Shown here piece after piece: positions 1 to 5,337 of a stretch of DNA of 6,851 nucleotides (its first letter is position 1; the number at the start of each line of letters is the position of its first letter). Source of the stretch: Spirochaetales bacterium. GTDB lineage: Bacteria; Spirochaetota; Spirochaetia; Treponematales; UBA12059. The notes under the pieces are model-generated. The model saw nothing but the letters and a program-made list of their open reading frames with translations, was not told the DNA's origin and ran no database searches. The position numbers and the translations under genes were made by a program. The stretch lies in the NCBI GenBank assembly GCA_016938515.1, contig JAFGUM010000048.1:1-6851 (forward strand). Reading direction: 5' to 3'.

Positions 1-214
1 CCGTCTGGAATTCCAGGTAGATGTCGCCGGCACAGAGCACGAGGAATACCAGCGAAAGAAGCGGCGCGAACCTCAGGGAATCGGGGTACACGACGTACAA
101 TGGCGTTAGTATGCTGTTGAGTATGGCAAACGTAGCCACAAAGGAGTCCCACAGCTGCTTTACCGGAGCGTCTGAACGTATCATTACCACCAATATCGTA
201 TGATTTGGCTGCAT
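1..214 (-). CDS. Partial ion channel, N-terminal S1-S2 region (cyclic-nucleotide-gated / SthK-like)
   Basis: This frame opens at an ATG at 214-212 and runs leftwards without a stop off the window edge, giving 71 codons. An in-frame TAG lies upstream. The visible protein begins MQPNHTILVV and has a basic/Trp lead-in (VKQLWDSF) followed by two hydrophobic stretches. The first is around residues 23-43 and contains Asn33 and Pro38. The second is around residues 50-64 and ends in GDIYLEF. The order W-D, N, P, then D-x-x-x-x-F matches the S1-S2 region of voltage-sensor-like domains in cyclic-nucleotide-gated and EAG-type potassium channels. SthK of Spirochaeta thermophila belongs to this family. 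Pore and nucleotide-binding domain would lie outside the window, so conductance and gating cannot be judged. No strong ribosome-binding site precedes the ATG. A second Met at residue 11 (184-182) is a possible alternative start. The gene is divergent from the NifU-like gene. The family call is by pattern only. Confidence 0.6.
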   Translation of the reverse strand, partial: MQPNHTILVVMIRSDAPVKQLWDSFVATFAILNSILTPLYVVYPDSLRFAPLLSLVFLVLCAGDIYLEFQT

Positions 215-310
215 ATATGAGAGCCTAAGTGGATAGTTTAGACCAGCCTAGGCCTCGCCTCGCTTGACCCGGCCGAGCGGTGATCGGTACATTACCCGGG
301 AGGAGAACCA

Positions 311-538
311 ATGCCGGACTTTGAAAACGTAAACAGGGCCATACAGGACGTCAGGCCCTCGCTTCAGGCCGATGGTGGCGATATAGAGCTGATTTCAGTG
401 GCAGAAGACGGGAAGGTAACCGTACGCCTGCAGGGCCATTGCAACTCGTGCCCCATGGCCCTGATTACCCTAAAGCAGGGCGTAGAGGCGTACCTGAAAA
501 AAGTTATCCCAGGGGTAACCGAAGTCGTTCAGGGTTGA
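311..538 (+). CDS. Stand-alone NifU C-terminal-domain (Nfu-type) Fe-S scaffold protein
   Basis: This 75-residue protein consists almost wholly of the NifU C-terminal domain. The N-terminal half carries the family signature RPSLQADGGDIELI (residues 15-28). The cluster-binding CxxC is Cys44-Asn-Ser-Cys47, followed by Pro-Met-Ala and a helix ending in EAYLKKVIPGV. Proteins of this family bind a 4Fe-4S cluster through the paired cysteines of a dimer and pass it to apo-proteins in the cytoplasm. There is no IscU-like or A-type domain, so this is the minimal form. The ATG is well supported by the ribosome-binding site GGGAGGAG at 298-305, five bases upstream. No isc or suf gene lies nearby, so it appears to be a single-gene unit. 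Its TGA stop is the first three bases of the inverted repeat at 536-590. Confidence 0.93.
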   Translation: MPDFENVNRAIQDVRPSLQADGGDIELISVAEDGKVTVRLQGHCNSCPMALITLKQGVEAYLKKVIPGVTEVVQG

Positions 539-590
539 TCGTAGCTTGCGGGGTTCTGGGTACTACCGCAAACCCCGCAAGCCTCGATCA
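536..590. terminator. Inverted repeat between convergent genes, probable bidirectional terminator
   Basis: The left arm is TGATCG (536-541), two bases, then GCTTGCGGGGTT (544-555). The right arm is AACCCCGCAAGC (571-582), two bases, then CGATCA (585-590). That gives 12 perfect pairs, a 2x2 internal mismatch and 6 more perfect pairs around a 15-base loop. The TGA stop of the NifU-like gene is at the left end. The TGA of the small minus-strand gene is at the right end. Neither strand shows a T-run after the stem, so it is not a textbook intrinsic terminator. It could stop transcription with a factor, protect 3' ends, or be a dispersed palindromic repeat. Confidence 0.6.
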
Positions 591-725
591 GCGAATGCCA
601 TCGTCACACGCCTCATCTGCTTCTGTAGTACGCGTCGCCTCGGCGACAAAGGGCTTGTCGCAGGGTTGCAACCCCTCTTCCGCTGACTTCAACTCTTTTG
701 CCTTGTCTTCGTTCTCTGTTGCCAT
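588..725 (-). CDS. Small acidic protein of unknown function, 45 residues
   Basis: I do not recognise this protein. The frame starts at ATG 725-723 and ends at TGA 590-588, giving 45 residues that begin MATENEDKAKELKSAEEG. A purine-rich AAGGGG sits six bases before the ATG on the minus strand, which is a good ribosome-binding site. The product is strongly acidic (13 Asp/Glu against 6 Lys/Arg) and has two cysteines (22 and 40). It has no hydrophobic segment or signal peptide, so a soluble cytoplasmic protein is most likely. It lies 124 bases downstream of cheB on the same strand. A candidate extended -10 promoter at 798-806 suggests it may be transcribed on its own. Its stop codon falls inside the inverted repeat shared with the NifU-like gene, which supports it as a real transcription unit. 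Coding status rests on the ribosome-binding site and context alone. Confidence 0.55.
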   Translation of the reverse strand: MATENEDKAKELKSAEEGLQPCDKPFVAEATRTTEADEACDDGIR

Positions 726-797
726 GATATACCCCTTACCTGGTGTGATGACGGAACCAGCCCGTAATGTACAGGCACCATTCCTTAGTAATAAGGT

Positions 798-806
798 AAT
801 ATATCA
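798..806 (-). promoter_or_regulatory. Candidate extended -10 promoter for the small acidic protein gene
   Basis: Read on the minus strand, the sequence is TGATATATT. It is an extended -10 (TGn) followed by TATATT, which matches the sigma-70 consensus at five of six positions, within a locally AT-rich patch. Initiation near 791 would give a leader of about 65 bases before the ATG at 725. No well-spaced -35 box is visible: TTGTCG lies only 12 bases upstream. Extended -10 promoters can work without a -35. This is pattern evidence only. Confidence 0.35.
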
Positions 807-849
807 GGGTGCTCGCGACAACATGCAGTGTTCTGTAGGGGATAGCAGA

Positions 850-2016
850 TCAGCGTTTTTCAGCTACCAGCGATGATATTCGCTCGGCCATCTTCGCGAG
901 CGGCACCTGCTCCATCACATGCCCCATCTCGTAAGCCACCTTGGGCATGCCGTAGACGACGCTCGATTCTTCGTCCTGCCCGAGCGTAATGCCTCCTTCG
1001 AGGTATACCGAGCCCAGCTCCCTGGCCCCATCCTTGCCCATGCCGGTCATTATGACAGCCAGAGCCTTGTTGCCGTATTCCCTGGCCACGCTGCGGAACA
1101 GCACGTCGGCGCTGGGGCGGTGGCCGTTCTCGGCAGGGTCCTGGTTGATGCGCACGACGCTTGCCAACGGCTTCTTTTCCACGACAACGTGCCAGTCACC
1201 CGGAGCGATAAGCACCCTGCCCGGCTTGAGCAGGTCACCATCGGCGGCTTCCTTGACTTCGAGGGGGCATATCCTGTTGAGGCTCGCCGCGAACTCCTCG
1301 GTAAATCCCGCGGGCATGTGCTGCACCACGACTATCGGGCAGGCCAGGGCGGGTGATATACGCGCGAATACGTCGCGTAGCGCATTCGGCCCGCCGGTGG
1401 AGATGCCGATGGCTACGATCTCGGTCGTGGCGGGAGAGCGGGCAGGACGCGGCGGTACGGGTTTTGCTGGCTCCACCATCCGTTCTGGCTTGTGCGCCGG
1501 TTTTGTTCCTTTGGTTTCTACCCTTGGAACAATCGCGGGCGCAGCCTCAAACATGCGCTCGGGGGCTTCGAAGCTGTAACGCAGGGCTTCTTTACCCTTG
1601 TCGCGTTGATACTGGGACCCGTACGCGGCTATCATCCGCGTCAGCTCTCCCGCAACCGTGTGTATGTCCGACGATACAGAACCAGATGGCTTGGTAATAA
1701 AATCAGAAGCGCCCAGTGCAAGCGCTTCCATCGTAACCTGCGCGCCACTGCGGGCGATGCTGGACAAGATTATAACCGGTATATCTATGCCAAGACGCTT
1801 GCGCTCTTTCAGGAACTCTATCCCGTTCATTTCGGGCATTTCTATGTCGAGTATGATTACGTCCGGATGACACTTTGGAATTTTCTGCAGCGCGAATACG
1901 CCGTTCATGGCCTTGTCGACGGTGCGCATTCCTGGAGCAGCGTCTACCATCCTGGATATCAGGTTGCGCATGAGCGCGGAATCATCGACTACCAGAACAG
2001 AAATGGGATCGGGCAC
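850..2016 (-). CDS. cheB: CheB: chemotaxis protein-glutamate methylesterase/deamidase
   Basis: This 388-residue cytoplasmic response regulator removes methyl groups from chemoreceptor glutamates and can deamidate receptor glutamines, opposing CheR during adaptation. Residues about 5-125 form the receiver domain: acidic pair Asp11-Asp12, phospho-acceptor Asp57 in LDIEMPEMNG, and conserved Lys109 in TKPSG. Residues about 133-198 are a Pro/Ala/Lys-rich linker. The catalytic domain follows, with Ser206 in GISTGGP, His233 in VVQHMPAGFT and Asp329 in MTGMGKDGA forming the expected Ser-His-Asp triad. The HRPSADVLF signature is also present (299-307). Length is normal for the family. The start is GTG, chosen because GGAGGAA lies four bases upstream. 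The gene follows cheR after 17 bases and is almost certainly cotranscribed with it. CheA is the expected phosphodonor but is not in the window. Confidence 0.97.
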   Translation of the reverse strand: MPDPISVLVVDDSALMRNLISRMVDAAPGMRTVDKAMNGVFALQKIPKCHPDVIILDIEMPEMNGIEFLKERKRLGIDIPVIILSSIARSGAQVTMEALALGASDFITKPSGSVSSDIHTVAGELTRMIAAYGSQYQRDKGKEALRYSFEAPERMFEAAPAIVPRVETKGTKPAHKPERMVEPAKPVPPRPARSPATTEIVAIGISTGGPNALRDVFARISPALACPIVVVQHMPAGFTEEFAASLNRICPLEVKEAADGDLLKPGRVLIAPGDWHVVVEKKPLASVVRINQDPAENGHRPSADVLFRSVAREYGNKALAVIMTGMGKDGARELGSVYLEGGITLGQDEESSVVYGMPKVAYEMGHVMEQVPLAKMAERISSLVAEKR

Positions 2017-2020
2017 TACG

Positions 2021-2027
2021 TTCCTCC
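2021..2027 (-). promoter_or_regulatory. Ribosome-binding site fixing the GTG start of cheB
   Basis: On the minus strand GGAGGAA lies in the 17-base gap after the cheR stop, four bases before the GTG at 2016-2014. It is the strongest Shine-Dalgarno sequence in the cheR-cheB unit. It supports GTG as the true start and independent translation of cheB. Confidence 0.8.
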
Positions 2028-2033
2028 GCCGTG

Positions 2034-2843
2034 TCAGCTTGATTTCTTGTAGAAACAGGCCCAGTCGGTCTTTACGAACTCAAACCTGGTATTCATGCCA
2101 AAAAGAGACTCTGAATGCCCTATGAACAGAAAAGACTCAGGCGCCATGGCGTCCCAGAATCGCTCTATCGCCGCTTTCTGGGCGGCTTCGTCAAAGTAGA
2201 TGAGGACATTGCGGCAGAACACCACGTCCAGGTTGCGCTGCCCCGAATCATTTTTCAGGTTGTGGTAGTCAAACCGTATCAGCTTTTTTATGTCGTCCTT
2301 TATCTGGTACCCGTTTGGCCGCTTGTCAAAGTAACGGGGCAGATAGGCTTCCGGTATTCCCTGTACTCGCGTATCAGCGTAAAAACCCTCTTTGCCCACC
2401 ATCAGCGACTTGAGGCTGATATCACTCGCGGTTATCTCGGCCTTCCAACCCGCCGGGAGTATTTCCCTGAGCAGCATCGCGATAGTATAGGGTTCCTCAC
2501 CGGTAGAACACCCTGCGCTCCAGAATTTTACCGTGCGTTCGGCTTTCCTCCGTTTTAACAGCTCCGGAACCACGTAGTGTTCAATCGCGTCAAAGTGAGC
2601 CTGATTGCGAAAGAACCGCGTAAGGTTTGTCGTAACCGAGTCGAGCAGTACCTTGAGCTCTTCTTTGTCCTGTATCAGGATGGCAAAATACTCCTGCGGC
2701 GTCTGAAGCTTCTTGTCTCGCAGGCGCTCACGCAGTCGACTTTCGAGGATGGATCTGTTTGTAGCGGAAAAATGGATGCCGCTCTCGTCGTATATGAGCT
2801 TACGATAGAGCTCAAAGTCTGAATCTGCCAAAAAATCGGCCAT
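2034..2843 (-). CDS. cheR: CheR: chemotaxis receptor glutamate O-methyltransferase
   Basis: This 269-residue cytoplasmic enzyme methylates specific glutamates of methyl-accepting chemotaxis proteins using S-adenosylmethionine. The N-terminal helical domain ends with TTNLTRFFRN (71-80), matching the TTNxTxFFR signature that contacts substrate and cofactor. The SAM-binding core follows: FWSAGCSTGEEPY (107-119), the acidic loop ASDIS (139-143) and FCRNVLIYFD (209-218). Near the C-terminus IGHSESL is typical of the family. Length is normal, with no added TPR or receiver domain. The ATG at 2843-2841 follows a modest purine-rich AGAGGCGGA. The gene leads the cheR-cheB unit and is divergent from the protease gene across a 139-bp region. 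A TTGACA/TAGACT promoter candidate lies about 50 bases upstream. Confidence 0.97.
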   Translation of the reverse strand: MADFLADSDFELYRKLIYDESGIHFSATNRSILESRLRERLRDKKLQTPQEYFAILIQDKEELKVLLDSVTTNLTRFFRNQAHFDAIEHYVVPELLKRRKAERTVKFWSAGCSTGEEPYTIAMLLREILPAGWKAEITASDISLKSLMVGKEGFYADTRVQGIPEAYLPRYFDKRPNGYQIKDDIKKLIRFDYHNLKNDSGQRNLDVVFCRNVLIYFDEAAQKAAIERFWDAMAPESFLFIGHSESLFGMNTRFEFVKTDWACFYKKSS

Positions 2844-2897
2844 GGGTCCGCCTCTTCACTCCTGTGCTGGGCCGTGAGCCCGCATCCATCCGGTCGA

Positions 2898-2927
2898 AGT
2901 CTAGTGCCATGAATTCGGCGGTGTCAA
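2898..2927 (-). promoter_or_regulatory. Candidate sigma-70 promoter for cheR-cheB
   Basis: On the minus strand a perfect -35 TTGACA (2927-2922) is followed after 18 bases by TAGACT (2903-2898), which matches four of six -10 positions. Initiation near 2891 would give a leader of about 48 bases before the cheR ATG. The orientation and spacing suit the gene. The -10 is imperfect. Confidence 0.42.
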
Positions 2928-2947
2928 TAGAAGACTCTCTCTGATAG

Positions 2948-2976
2948 TTGACGATGCGCGCTCCAAAGAGGATAGT
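2948..2976 (+). promoter_or_regulatory. Candidate promoter immediately upstream of the protease operon
   Basis: TTGACG (2948-2953) is followed after 17 bases by GATAGT (2971-2976), with five and four consensus matches. The predicted initiation point would fall at or next to the ATG at 2983, giving a leaderless or nearly leaderless transcript. An alternative reading is that AGAGGA (2967-2972) is a ribosome-binding site ten bases before the ATG and the real promoter lies further upstream. The two readings compete for the same bases, so confidence is low. Confidence 0.27.
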
Positions 2977-2982
2977 ACAGGT

Positions 2983-4494
2983 ATGAACAATTCAAACGAT
3001 CGCGGTCGCGACCGCACCGTCTGGGGCGCTGTTGCCGTCATAGTGGTGCTGTGCGCAGCCCTGACGTTCAGCGCGCCCCTCGCGCACGCCCAGGATGCGA
3101 AGGCCGAGAGTCAGCGCTATTTCTCCATTTTCCAGAGCGCCTTCAATTTCATACTCGAGAACTATGTTGACGAAGTAGACCCCTTGGTGCTGTACGAAGG
3201 CGCGATGCAGGGCATGTTCGACGCGCTCGGCGACCCGTACTCAACCTTCCTTACAGAAGCCATGATGAGCGACCTGACCGATACGACAACCGGAAGGTTT
3301 GGCGGTATTGGCCTGTACATATCAAAACCGTTACCCGATACCAAGCAGCCCGATAAGCGACTGTATGTCGAGATCGTCTCTCCCATAGAAGATACCCCCG
3401 GATGGCGAGCCGGCATCATGCCCGGCGACCAGATTACCCACATAGACGGCGAACCCACCGAGCCTCTGACTATGGATGACGTGCTGAAGCGCCTGCGCGG
3501 CGAACCAAACACGCCGGTAACCATCACCATACTGCGCGGCGTCGGGCTGACCTTCGATGAAACCATTACGAGGGCCATGATCGAGGTTCCCACGGTCAAG
3601 CGCGCCATGCTACCGGACTCCACGGCGTACCTGCGCATCATCGAGTTCACGCCGCAAACCATAGAGCGCGTCAAGGACGCGATAGACTGGTTTGAGGCGC
3701 AGAAGTACAAGGCTCTTGTCATAGACCTGCGCAACAATCCCGGCGGCCTTCTGCAGTCGGTAATTCAGGTAGCGGATCTGTTCCTCGATCGTGGCGTCAT
3801 CGTCTCCACCAAATCGCGCAACCGCTACGAAAACGCGGTGTACCAGGCCAGACCCGATCTGGCGGTTGCCAAAGACGTGCCGGTGGTAGTGCTCATAAAC
3901 AAGGGTTCGGCGAGCGCCTCGGAGATTCTGGCCGGCGCGCTCAAAGACCAGAAGCGCGCGTACCTGGTAGGTGAGAACAGCTACGGCAAAGGCTCCGTTC
4001 AGCAGGTACTGCCACTGGGAGATACCGGCTTCAAGCTGACTATGTCCCGCTACTACACGCCAAGCGACGCCAACATCGACAAGATAGGCATAGCCCCGGA
4101 CCTGGAAGTCAAAGAGCCGGAACTGACGCCGGAAGAAGAGCAGTCTCTCTCCGGGCTCATCGAACGTGACGTTTTTGCCGCGTTCGCCGCCGCCAACCCC
4201 AACGCCTCTGAAAAACAGATCAACGACTACGTTCGGGGGCTACGATCGGCTGGTTCTCCGGTTTCAGAGCGGGTTCTCAAAAAGCTCATACGCAACCAGC
4301 TCGAGAGAACGTCCATAAGCCCCATCTACGACCTTGACTACGATCTGCAGCTGAACGCCGCGCTCAAGGTTCTCGCTGACGAGGGCTTTCAGTCTCTGAT
4401 TTCTACGGCGCCGTCAGTAAAGGATCTGCAAGCCGTCGCCGGGGCTGTACCAGAGAAACCGGAAGCACCAACCCTGGCGACCCCCGGCATGTAG
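2983..4494 (+). CDS. ctpA: C-terminal processing protease, S41 family with PDZ domain
   Basis: This 503-residue serine protease of the CtpA/CtpB/Prc type acts outside the cytoplasmic membrane and cuts substrates near their C-termini. An N-terminal hydrophobic segment (about residues 14-31) ends in APLAHA-QD, fitting a signal peptide cleaved after Ala36 or an uncleaved anchor. Residues 41-100 form the helical lead-in with LGDPYSTFL. A PDZ domain spans about 104-185 (GRFGGIGL, GWRAGIMPGDQITHIDG). The protease core carries VIDLRNNPGG (246-255), catalytic Ser311 in GSASASEI, Lys336 in SYGKGSVQ and Gln340. The 25- and 29-residue spacings equal those I recall for Bacillus CtpB. Beyond residue 380 is a charged, mostly helical extension that ends in a Pro/Ala-rich tail. 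It leads a plus-strand operon, with rsmE 12 bases downstream. The substrate is unknown, and the symbol is the generic family one. Confidence 0.95.
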   Translation: MNNSNDRGRDRTVWGAVAVIVVLCAALTFSAPLAHAQDAKAESQRYFSIFQSAFNFILENYVDEVDPLVLYEGAMQGMFDALGDPYSTFLTEAMMSDLTDTTTGRFGGIGLYISKPLPDTKQPDKRLYVEIVSPIEDTPGWRAGIMPGDQITHIDGEPTEPLTMDDVLKRLRGEPNTPVTITILRGVGLTFDETITRAMIEVPTVKRAMLPDSTAYLRIIEFTPQTIERVKDAIDWFEAQKYKALVIDLRNNPGGLLQSVIQVADLFLDRGVIVSTKSRNRYENAVYQARPDLAVAKDVPVVVLINKGSASASEILAGALKDQKRAYLVGENSYGKGSVQQVLPLGDTGFKLTMSRYYTPSDANIDKIGIAPDLEVKEPELTPEEEQSLSGLIERDVFAAFAAANPNASEKQINDYVRGLRSAGSPVSERVLKKLIRNQLERTSISPIYDLDYDLQLNAALKVLADEGFQSLISTAPSVKDLQAVAGAVPEKPEAPTLATPGM

Positions 4495-4506
4495 GCCTCC
4501 TCGTCC

Positions 4507-5337
4507 ATGCGGCAATTCGTGCTGCCCGGCTCCTGGGGGGGAGAACCTTCGTGCGTGATCACCGGCCGGGACGCCAGGCGACTATCCGGCGTGCTCAGGC
4601 TGGTTCCCGGTGATTCCTTCCCGGCGCTGGGGCCAGACGGCTCGCCATACACCTGTTCAATAGTGGCGGCAAGCGCATCCAGCGTTACCCTGCGGGTGGA
4701 TGCGGCTCCAGCCCAGCCCGCAGGCTACCTCCCCGACATCCGGGCGGGCAAGACGTCCGACCCGCTTTCCCGGGCTGGGGCACCCGCAGCGTTCAGGGTT
4801 CGCCTACCATCCATCACGCTCGCCATCGGCGCGCTCCAGGGCTCAAAACTGGACGATGTCGTACGAGCCGCCACTGAAGCGGGTGTAGCCACCATCATCC
4901 CGCTGATTACGGCTCGTTCCGTACCCGCGGAGCGGATCGGCGGCAGGATGGATCGCCTGCGCAGGATAGTGGCTGAAGCCCTCGGCCAGTCAGGCTCGCC
5001 TACGCCCACGATGCTACGTGAAGCTACGAGCATCGCGGCACTGTGCGAGGCCTACCCCCCCGTCGCGGGCTCGCGCCTCGGGTTGTTCTTCCATGAGCTT
5101 CCCCTTGCGCAGGCCTCGATCCATCGCTATTGTACCGACGTACCCGAAGAAATCGTCGCGTGCATCGGCCCTGAAGGCGGCTTTGACGACGACGAGATAC
5201 GCGCCCTGTTTACGGGCGGATTCGTACCCGCATGGCTCGGACCGACGGTACTGCGAGCCGAAACGGCCGCGATATTCGCCGTTGCTTCGTTGCGCATCGT
5301 CTGCCTGGAGCGATTCTCATGGTCAATGATAGAGTAA
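4507..5337 (+). CDS. rsmE: RsmE: 16S rRNA (uracil-1498-N3)-methyltransferase
   Basis: RsmE-family enzymes methylate N3 of U1498 in the decoding region of 16S rRNA, using S-adenosylmethionine and a SPOUT trefoil-knot fold. The N-terminus MRQFVLPG and the RRLSGVLRLVPGD segment (24-36) form the PUA-like RNA-binding domain. The catalytic part shows KLDDVVRAATEAGV (114-127), EALGQSGSP (157-165), the knot motif IGPEGGF (220-226) and LGPTVLRAETA (244-254). At 276 residues it is longer than the usual 240-250. Most of the excess is a Pro/Gly/Ala-rich linker at about 68-100 between the two domains. The ATG follows the protease stop by 12 bases with no visible Shine-Dalgarno, so coupled translation is likely. 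The last 19 bases overlap the glycosyltransferase gene. Confidence 0.95.
   Translation: MRQFVLPGSWGGEPSCVITGRDARRLSGVLRLVPGDSFPALGPDGSPYTCSIVAASASSVTLRVDAAPAQPAGYLPDIRAGKTSDPLSRAGAPAAFRVRLPSITLAIGALQGSKLDDVVRAATEAGVATIIPLITARSVPAERIGGRMDRLRRIVAEALGQSGSPTPTMLREATSIAALCEAYPPVAGSRLGLFFHELPLAQASIHRYCTDVPEEIVACIGPEGGFDDDEIRALFTGGFVPAWLGPTVLRAETAAIFAVASLRIVCLERFSWSMIE

Noticed and set aside
21..203. 60-residue plus-strand frame at the left edge
   Set aside because: It is antisense to the channel-like frame, which has a clear membrane-protein pattern. This one shows no domain logic.
246..253. GCCTAGGC palindrome between the channel and NifU-like genes
   Set aside because: An eight-base palindrome without flanking symmetry or a second copy is not enough to call an operator.
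264..293. TTGACC-18-TACATT as a promoter for the NifU-like gene
   Set aside because: Spacing and boxes are acceptable, but initiation near 300 would fall inside the ribosome-binding site at 298-305 and remove part of it. The real promoter is probably upstream.
775..812. Nested dyads (GCACC/GGTGC around CCTTA/TAAGG) as an operator or terminator
   Set aside because: The stems are only five pairs each with an asymmetric internal loop, in an AT-rich patch where such matches arise by chance.
439..876. 145-residue open frame on the plus strand
   Set aside because: It overlaps the NifU-like gene out of frame, crosses the palindrome and runs antisense to the small gene and the end of cheB. It has no convincing ribosome-binding site and a low-complexity, non-family-like sequence.
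1492..2052. 186-residue plus-strand frame opposite cheB
   Set aside because: It is a shadow of the cheB receiver domain, whose motifs are unambiguous on the minus strand.
2909..2944. 11-codon plus-strand frame in the divergent region, as a leader peptide
   Set aside because: It has no ribosome-binding site, no run of regulatory codons and no attenuator-like hairpin, and it overlaps the candidate cheR promoter.
5232..5318. Upstream extension of the glycosyltransferase by 29 residues
   Set aside because: The frame is open only because it overlaps rsmE. The ATG at 5319 has GGAG at a proper distance and begins right before the conserved first strand.
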